A DNA stretch of 7,297 nt from the NCBI GenBank assembly GCA_016199325.1, contig JACQGW010000073.1:1-7297 (forward strand), read 5' to 3'. Positions within the stretch are counted from its first letter, which is position 1, and each line of letters begins with the position of its first letter. This document shows, piece after piece, positions 1 through 2,935 of the stretch. This stretch comes from Chloroflexota bacterium. GTDB lineage: Bacteria > Chloroflexota > Dehalococcoidia > JACQGW01. The notes under the pieces were generated by a model that was not told the origin of the DNA, ran no database searches, and was given only the letters and a program-made list of their open reading frames with translations. The position numbers and the translations under genes were made by a program.

Positions 1-390
1 ATCGGCTACGAGCTGCGCTGCGCCGATCCCATCCCCTTCGACATGGAGTACACGCGCGACCTGGGCTATTGCGCGGCGAAGTTCCTGCTGGAGGGCGGCA
101 GCAACGCGATGATCACCATGGTCAACGGCCATTTCGAGCCGATCCCGTTCAGCAAGATGCTCGATCGGAAGACGGGCCGCACGCGCATCCGACGGGTGGA
201 TGTGCAGAGCGAGCAGTACAAGATCGCCCGCCGGTACATGGTCCGGCTGCGGCGCGATGACTTCGAGGACTCGGCGTTCCTGGCCCAACTGGCTGCCACC
301 GCCGGCCTGTCGCTCGACGAGTTCCGACAGCAGTTCGAGTACACCGTCGCCAACGATCTGCCGCCGCTGCACTTCGACGTCGCCGTCTGA
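1..390 (+). CDS. 6-phosphofructokinase family protein, C-terminal part (5' end outside window)
   Basis: The frame is open from the first base and ends at TGA 388-390, leaving about 129 C-terminal residues. The segment reads ...CADPIPFDMEYTRDLGYCA..., then a glycine-rich stretch (LEGGSNAMITMVNGHF), PIPFSKMLDRKTGRTRIR and VDVQSEQYKIARRYMVRL. This resembles the C-terminal lobe of the long phosphofructokinases, many of them annotated as diphosphate-dependent, where the Asp/Tyr-Thr-Arg-Asp segment and the 'DVxSExYxIARxYM' segment recur. The family phosphorylates fructose 6-phosphate at C1 in the cytosol using ATP or PPi, in glycolysis (reversibly with PPi). The residues that decide the phosphoryl donor lie upstream of the window, so donor specificity cannot be called. 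The next gene begins about 12 nt after the stop, which suggests co-transcription. Family assignment is by recognition of sequence style, not by a search. Confidence 0.75.
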   Translation: MGYELRCADPIPFDMEYTRDLGYCAAKFLLEGGSNAMITMVNGHFEPIPFSKMLDRKTGRTRIRRVDVQSEQYKIARRYMVRLRRDDFEDSAFLAQLAATAGLSLDEFRQQFEYTVANDLPPLHFDVAV

Positions 391-405
391 GGAGCGACTG
401 ATCTG
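391..405 (+). promoter_or_regulatory. Shine-Dalgarno GGAG and candidate CTG start of the DUF1848 gene
   Basis: GGAG at 391-394 directly follows the TGA of the preceding gene and is 8 nt upstream of CTG 403. In this frame there is no ATG, GTG or TTG between the upstream stop (388-390) and GTG 544. GTG 544 would delete the conserved N-terminal ISASKRTDIPAFY block. The spacing makes CTG 403 (or the adjacent CTG 406) the best available initiator, probably helped by termination-reinitiation from the upstream gene. Confidence 0.45.
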
Positions 406-1359
406 CTGCCGGACTGCCCCCACGGCCGAGCGAACCGCCTTCCGGCGCCGCGCTCGCGCGTCATCTCCGCCAGCAAGCGCACCGACATCCCGGCGTTCTA
501 CCTCCGCTGGCTGATCGAGCGGTGCCAGACCGGCTGGGTCGACGTGCCCAACCCGCTCTTTCGCCACGCCTCGGACCCGCTCAAGCGCCTCACCCACGTC
601 TCGCTCCGGCCGGAGCACGTGGTCGCCATCGTGTGGTGGTCAAAGAACTACGCCGTCTACGAGCGGCTCCACGCCGCCTTTGCGCGGTATCCCGTCCAGT
701 ACTTCCAGTTCACCGTCACCTCGCGCCGGCCGGACCTCCGCTGGTTAGAGCCGGACGTGCCGCCCCTCGACGAGGCGATCCGGCAGATGCGCTTCCTGGC
801 CGGGCTGCCGGGCGGCCCTGGAATGGTTGCCTGGCGCTACGACCCCATCTGCTTCTGGGCCGAGGGCGGCAAGCCCCGCAGTAGCTGGGACGCCGAGGGA
901 TTCGAGCGCATGTGCGGCGCGCTGACGGCCATCGGCGTCCGGTGCTGTTTCACCAGCCTGGCCGACCGTTATGTCAAGTTCGAGCAGCGGGTCAAGCGGT
1001 ACTGCCCCGGCGTCGCACTGCGCAACCCCGACGAGGACGAGATCGCGACGATAGCCGCCGAGATGGCAACGATCGCCACCGCCAACGGCATGGCGCTCCT
1101 GACCTGCTCCGAGCCGGTGCTCGCCCGGCACGCGGGTTTCGCCAAAGGCGCCTGCATCGACGGCGCGCTCCTCGGCGCCAGCCGTGCCGCCGCCACCGAC
1201 CGCAAGATGCCCGGGCGCGAGGAGTGCGGCTGCACCCTCCACACCGACATCGGCGATTACGAGTCGCAGCCGTGTGGGTATGCCTGCTTGTACTGTTATC
1301 AACTCCCAGTTCAAAAGGGGGAACGGAACGCGGACCTCCGGAGCCGTATCGAAGGGTAA
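403..1359 (+). CDS. DUF1848 family protein with C-terminal Fe-S-type cysteine cluster
   Basis: Recognised as DUF1848 from the N-terminal VISASKRTDIPAFY (residues 20-33 counting CTG 403 as 1), the VAIVWWSKN segment, QYFQFTVTS, MVAWRYDPI, and the C-terminal block EECGC...DIGDY...CGYACLYCY. Cysteines 291, 295 and 298 form CX3CX2C, the spacing of the radical SAM [4Fe-4S] motif, here at the C-terminus. That placement is typical of this uncharacterised family and suggests, without proving, a cluster-binding enzyme. Two further cysteines are at 275 and 277. The product is about 318 residues, close to what I expect for the family. The last 20 residues (QLPVQKGERNADL...) do not look like the usual family tail, so a 3' frameshift or a replaced end is possible. 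No ATG/GTG/TTG start covers the conserved N-terminus. The true substrate is unknown. It lies 12 nt after the phosphofructokinase gene and is probably co-transcribed with it. Confidence 0.8.
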   Translation: MLPDCPHGRANRLPAPRSRVISASKRTDIPAFYLRWLIERCQTGWVDVPNPLFRHASDPLKRLTHVSLRPEHVVAIVWWSKNYAVYERLHAAFARYPVQYFQFTVTSRRPDLRWLEPDVPPLDEAIRQMRFLAGLPGGPGMVAWRYDPICFWAEGGKPRSSWDAEGFERMCGALTAIGVRCCFTSLADRYVKFEQRVKRYCPGVALRNPDEDEIATIAAEMATIATANGMALLTCSEPVLARHAGFAKGACIDGALLGASRAAATDRKMPGREECGCTLHTDIGDYESQPCGYACLYCYQLPVQKGERNADLRSRIEG

Positions 1360-1381
1360 GGGTCGCCATCCTGCGCTGGGG

Positions 1382-1415
1382 GACGGGCGGCTCCTTCAGG
1401 TCGAGCTCGCCCGTC
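1382..1415 (+). terminator. Strong GC hairpin 3' of the DUF1848 gene (possible terminator, no T-tract)
   Basis: GACGGGCG (1382-1389) pairs with CGCCCGTC (1408-1415). The stem continues as GCTC (1390-1393) with GAGC (1403-1406), with T1407 bulged, giving 12 bp around a 9-nt loop. It begins 23 nt after the DUF1848 stop. There is no T-run on either side, so it is not a classical intrinsic terminator. It may protect the 3' end or assist termination. The rest of 1360-1581 shows no gene or clear signal. Confidence 0.35.
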
Positions 1416-1581
1416 TGCAGGAGCGACGCGTCTGCGTGACCGGCGCGACTCGTCCATCGGCTCCAATCCGTTCAATCCGCTCCCAGAATCCGTTGACAGC
1501 TCGTCTCCTCGATCTCGCCGGCCCCGACCGTTGCCGCGCTGCGGGGTGTTTTCGCTCAGTCCCGATCAGCCCCACGGTGCG

Positions 1582-1824
1582 CTACGCCGCCGCATCCACA
1601 AGGTCGATCGTGATCGCCTGCGGACGTTCCTGCTCCTCGGGGATTGGCATGCCGTGAGCTTCGAGGGTTTCGAGGTAGACGGCGATCGCCTCCTGGGCGT
1701 TGGCGATGCATTCGGCAACGGTTTCCCCTTGCGTCGCACAGCCAGGAAGGGCCGGCACGACGACGGAGTAGCCGCCTTCCTCGGGCTCGGGGTACAGGAT
1801 GATCGTGTATCGGCGCTTGCTCAC
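1582..1824 (-). CDS. hicB: HicB-family antitoxin
   Basis: An 80-residue protein with the HicB partial RNase-H-like fold signature: an N-terminal beta strand (RRYTIILYPEPEEGGY, residues 4-19), then VVVPALPGCATQGET (21-35), then a helix AECIANAQEAIAVYLETLEAHG, ending in PIPEE and a short tail. HicB proteins bind and neutralise HicA and often repress their own operon. This copy has no room for a C-terminal ribbon-helix-helix or HTH domain, so it is of the short type. The start is GTG (complement of 1822-1824), chosen because AGGAGG lies 5 nt upstream (complement of 1830-1835) and the conserved strand begins immediately. The stop is TAG at 1584-1582. It is the second gene of the pair, 13 nt after the hicA stop, so the order is toxin then antitoxin, as is usual for hicAB. 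Confidence 0.9.
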   Translation of the reverse strand: MSKRRYTIILYPEPEEGGYSVVVPALPGCATQGETVAECIANAQEAIAVYLETLEAHGMPIPEEQERPQAITIDLVDAAA

Positions 1825-1837
1825 GGTCTCCTCCTGG

Positions 1838-2065
1838 CTACAAGAGTGCTCGCAGTTCGTCGGCGGTCAAGCCGGCCTGGTCCAGAATGGTCTGGAGCGT
1901 CTTCGGCTTGATGATGCGGCCGGCGTGCATCGCCACAATGACGGCGCCCGGCTTCCTCGGATGCACCAGAGACAGGTGGGAACCACGCTGACGGTCGGGC
2001 ATCCAGCCATCCCGTCGCAGGGCTCGCAGCAGCTCGGCCCCCGTGATGCGGGGCAATGGTGGCAT
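1838..2065 (-). CDS. hicA: HicA-family mRNA interferase toxin
   Basis: A 75-residue protein with the HicA double-stranded-RNA-binding-like fold pattern: PRITGAELLRALRRDGW (residues 5-21), QRGSHLSLVHP with the conserved Gly-Ser-His (28-30; the His is the catalytic residue of the family), VAMHAGRIIKPKTLQTILDQAGL. In this family the toxin cleaves mRNA independently of ribosomes and is neutralised by HicB, which is encoded immediately downstream. The start ATG (complement of 2063-2065) has AGGA 7 nt upstream, and the length is typical. Nothing is truncated and the key motif is intact, so the toxin is probably functional. It diverges from a Phd/YefM-type gene across 80 bp. Confidence 0.9.
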   Translation of the reverse strand: MPPLPRITGAELLRALRRDGWMPDRQRGSHLSLVHPRKPGAVIVAMHAGRIIKPKTLQTILDQAGLTADELRALL

Positions 2066-2145
2066 GTCTCAGTCCTGCTCAGCGGCGTCCCGCTGTCAAC
2101 TCACCCGCCCCGGAAGAAGGCCGAGCACAAGGAGTATAGCACACC
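2066..2145. promoter_or_regulatory. Divergent intergenic region between hicA and the Phd/YefM gene
   Basis: These 80 bp must hold the start signals for both directions. On the minus strand a perfect TTGACA lies at 2099-2094, but no good -10 follows at 16-18 nt. On the plus strand TATAGC (2135-2140) is a fair -10, but no -35 precedes it. AAGGAG (2129-2134) precedes GTG 2146 by 11 nt, which is long for a ribosome binding site. I see no clear palindromic operator. Confidence 0.3.
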
Positions 2146-2409
2146 GTGAAAGAGATAGACGTTCGAGAGCTCCAGCAGAAGATCCGCCAGACGCTGGAGA
2201 CCGCGCAGCAGGAAAACGTCGTGATCACGCGCCACGGCGAGCCGGTCGCGATTCTGCTCGGCATCGAAGGGTACGATTGGGAAGACGTCTTCTGGGCGAC
2301 CAGCAGGGACTTCTGGAAGACGATCCAGCAGCGGCGCCAGGAGCCGATCGTGCCGCTGACAGAGGCGCGCCCGCTGCTCCAGAGCCAACCCGAGCCTGAC
2401 AGCCCGTAG
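2146..2409 (+). CDS. Orphan Phd/YefM-type antitoxin
   Basis: An 87-residue protein. Residues 4-39 (IDVRELQQKIRQTLETAQQ, then ENVVITRHGEPVAILL) match the Phd/YefM N-terminal DNA-binding dimer domain: helix, helix, then two beta strands with the typical 'V-I-T-R-x-G-x-P-V-A' hairpin. In this family that domain dimerises, binds operator DNA and represses the operon, while the C-terminal half wraps the toxin. Here residues 40-87 form a charged and Pro-rich tail (YDWEDVFWATSRDFWKTIQQ, ending PEPDSP). No RelE, Doc or PIN partner follows: the next 350 bp are repeats. It is therefore an orphan, a regulator, or one half of a decayed module. The start is GTG 2146 with AAGGAG 11 nt upstream. The stop TAG lies within a 13-bp hairpin. 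Confidence 0.8.
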   Translation: MKEIDVRELQQKIRQTLETAQQENVVITRHGEPVAILLGIEGYDWEDVFWATSRDFWKTIQQRRQEPIVPLTEARPLLQSQPEPDSP

Positions 2410-2434
2410 CGCGTCCTCGTGGAGGACGCGCTAC
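2406..2434 (+). terminator. Perfect 13-bp hairpin overlapping the stop codon of the antitoxin gene
   Basis: GTAGCGCGTCCTC (2406-2418) and GAGGACGCGCTAC (2422-2434) are exact reverse complements around a GTG loop. The antitoxin's TAG (2407-2409) is part of the left arm. No T-run follows (CACACACC), so this is either a non-canonical terminator or one copy of a short REP-like palindrome. Confidence 0.5.
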
Positions 2435-2495
2435 ACACACCGTGCGTCTTGCTGGTGCATCCGGCAGGTCCGTTGGAGATTGGGTGCGCCGTCCA

Positions 2496-2580
2496 CCGTC
2501 ATGCTGAGCCGCAGCGAAGCATCTCCCGGACGCTGCTGGTCCAGGCCGGGGAGATGCTTCGCTGCGGCTCAGCATGACGG
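2496..2580. repeat. Perfect 32-bp inverted repeat of the interspersed 'GTCATNCTGAGCCGCAGCGAAG' type
   Basis: The left arm 2496-2527 (starts CCGTCATGCTGAGCCGCAGC) and right arm 2549-2580 are exact reverse complements, separated by 21 nt. The core belongs to a style of intergenic repeat that is scattered in several high-GC bacterial genomes, often gives spurious predicted peptides such as 'SRSEAS...RCFAAAQHD', and carries no transposase. The transcript would form a very stable long hairpin on either strand. Mobility and function cannot be judged from one locus. Confidence 0.85.
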
Positions 2581-2586
2581 AAGGGG

Positions 2587-2616
2587 GCATCCAGCCGCGA
2601 GGGACACGCTGGATGC
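2587..2616. repeat. 9-bp inverted repeat next to the 32-bp palindrome
   Basis: GCATCCAGC (2587-2595) and GCTGGATGC (2608-2616) are reverse complements around 12 nt. It starts 7 nt after the large palindrome and may be part of the same element. No T-tract follows. Confidence 0.4.
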
Positions 2617-2663
2617 ATCACCGACGTCAAGTGTGCGTGAGAGTCCGCCACGCGGCTTGCGCG

Positions 2664-2703
2664 AGGATGCAACGATCGGGCTGCCCTTGACAGATTGTGA
2701 GGG
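2664..2703 (+). repeat. 40-bp direct repeat, copy 1
   Basis: Identical over 40 bp to 2736-2775; the repeat period is 72 bp. It starts AGGATGCAACGATCGGGC and contains TTGACAGATTGTGAGGG. In this copy TTGACA (2687-2692) has no -10 at 16-18 nt, so it probably no longer acts, or never acted, as a promoter. It may be an upstream regulator site. Confidence 0.85.
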
Positions 2704-2735
2704 GAACAACCTGACGCAGGCGACAGCGAGCCGCC

Positions 2736-2775
2736 AGGATGCAACGATCGGGCTGCCCTTGACAGATTGTGAGGG
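2736..2775 (+). repeat. 40-bp direct repeat, copy 2 (feeds the leader promoter)
   Basis: The second exact copy. Its TTGACA (2759-2764) is followed at the right distance by an extended -10, so this copy supplies the -35 of the promoter of the leader RNA. The shared 23 bp upstream of TTGACA contain the palindrome CGATCG and could be an activator or repressor site. Confidence 0.85.
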
Positions 2776-2786
2776 TGTGGTACAAC
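2759..2786 (+). promoter_or_regulatory. Sigma-70-type promoter with extended -10
   Basis: TTGACA (2759-2764), a 16-nt spacer, then TACAAC (2781-2786) preceded by TGG (the TGn extended -10). The expected start of transcription is about 2793, exactly the first base of the GCCCGCC arm of the structured leader. No other convincing promoter is seen between here and ATG 2933. Confidence 0.65.
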
Positions 2787-2792
2787 GGCAAT

Positions 2793-2895
2793 GCCCGCCC
2801 GGCTGGTTAGAGAAATGCCGAGCCGGGGGGCTGTAGTCGAATACCGACAACTTCAGGCGGGCTGCCGGTATCGGGCGAGCCCGCTTTTTCTTTCT
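2793..2895 (+). ncRNA. Structured leader RNA with attenuator architecture (orphan riboswitch or small RNA)
   Basis: A transcript from the promoter at 2759-2786 would begin with GCCCGCC (2793-2799), which pairs with GGCGGGC (2856-2862) as a 7-bp GC-only closing stem. Inside are CGGCT/AGCCG (2800-2804/2821-2825) and GTCG/CGAC (2836-2839/2845-2848). The 3' arm of the closing stem overlaps the 5' arm of the terminator (2857-2866), so the two structures exclude each other. This is the layout of a transcriptional attenuator, with the closing stem as antiterminator. It matches no riboswitch class I can recall: no c-di-GMP, SAM, cobalamin, fluoride, TPP or T-box consensus is present. It ends 37 nt before ATG 2933 of a secreted protein. 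It could instead be an independent ~100-nt small RNA. Confidence 0.5.
2857..2895 (+). terminator. Intrinsic terminator inside the leader
   Basis: GCGGGCTGCC (2857-2866) pairs with GGC (2874-2876), a bulged G, and AGCCCGC (2878-2884) around a 7-nt loop. The stem is followed by TTTTTCTTTCT (2885-2895). This is a textbook rho-independent terminator, lying between the promoter and the coding region that starts at 2933. Confidence 0.8.
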
Positions 2896-2916
2896 GGCCG
2901 GGGTACATTTGGCGTC

Positions 2917-2935
2917 AGAGGAGGCGGGTCCCATG
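2917..2935 (+). promoter_or_regulatory. Shine-Dalgarno AGAGGAGG deciding the ATG 2933 start
   Basis: AGAGGAGG (2917-2924) is 8 nt upstream of ATG 2933, an ideal distance. It lies inside the 8-codon extension from TTG 2909, which argues for ATG 2933 rather than TTG 2909. Confidence 0.75.

Noticed and set aside
1493..1516. TTGACA at 1493-1498 as a + strand promoter
   Set aside because: No -10 at 16-18 nt, and the only gene downstream runs on the opposite strand.
2664..2775. A two-repeat CRISPR array (40-bp repeats, 32-bp spacer)
   Set aside because: Only two copies, no cas genes, and the repeat contains a promoter -35 that is used by the adjacent leader. A duplicated regulatory region explains it better.
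2480..2836. A 118-codon + strand open frame across the repeat zone
   Set aside because: Its peptide is the translation of the inverted repeat (SRSEAS, RCFAAAQHD) and of the duplicated 40-mer, a known kind of spurious call.
2793..2862. A tRNA: 7-bp acceptor-like stem, CTGGTTAGAG like a D-loop, GTCGAAT like a T-loop
   Set aside because: No T-stem complementarity around GTCGAAT, no anticodon arm of the right size, and no CCA-compatible end. The 3' arm runs into a terminator.
2793..2862. A class I c-di-GMP (GEMM) riboswitch
   Set aside because: The conserved tetraloop/receptor segments and the CACGCA...GCAAA core are absent, so the leader is left unclassified.
2909..2932. TTG 2909 as start of the surface protein
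   Set aside because: AGAGGAGG lies inside this extension, at ideal distance from ATG 2933, which directly precedes the signal peptide.
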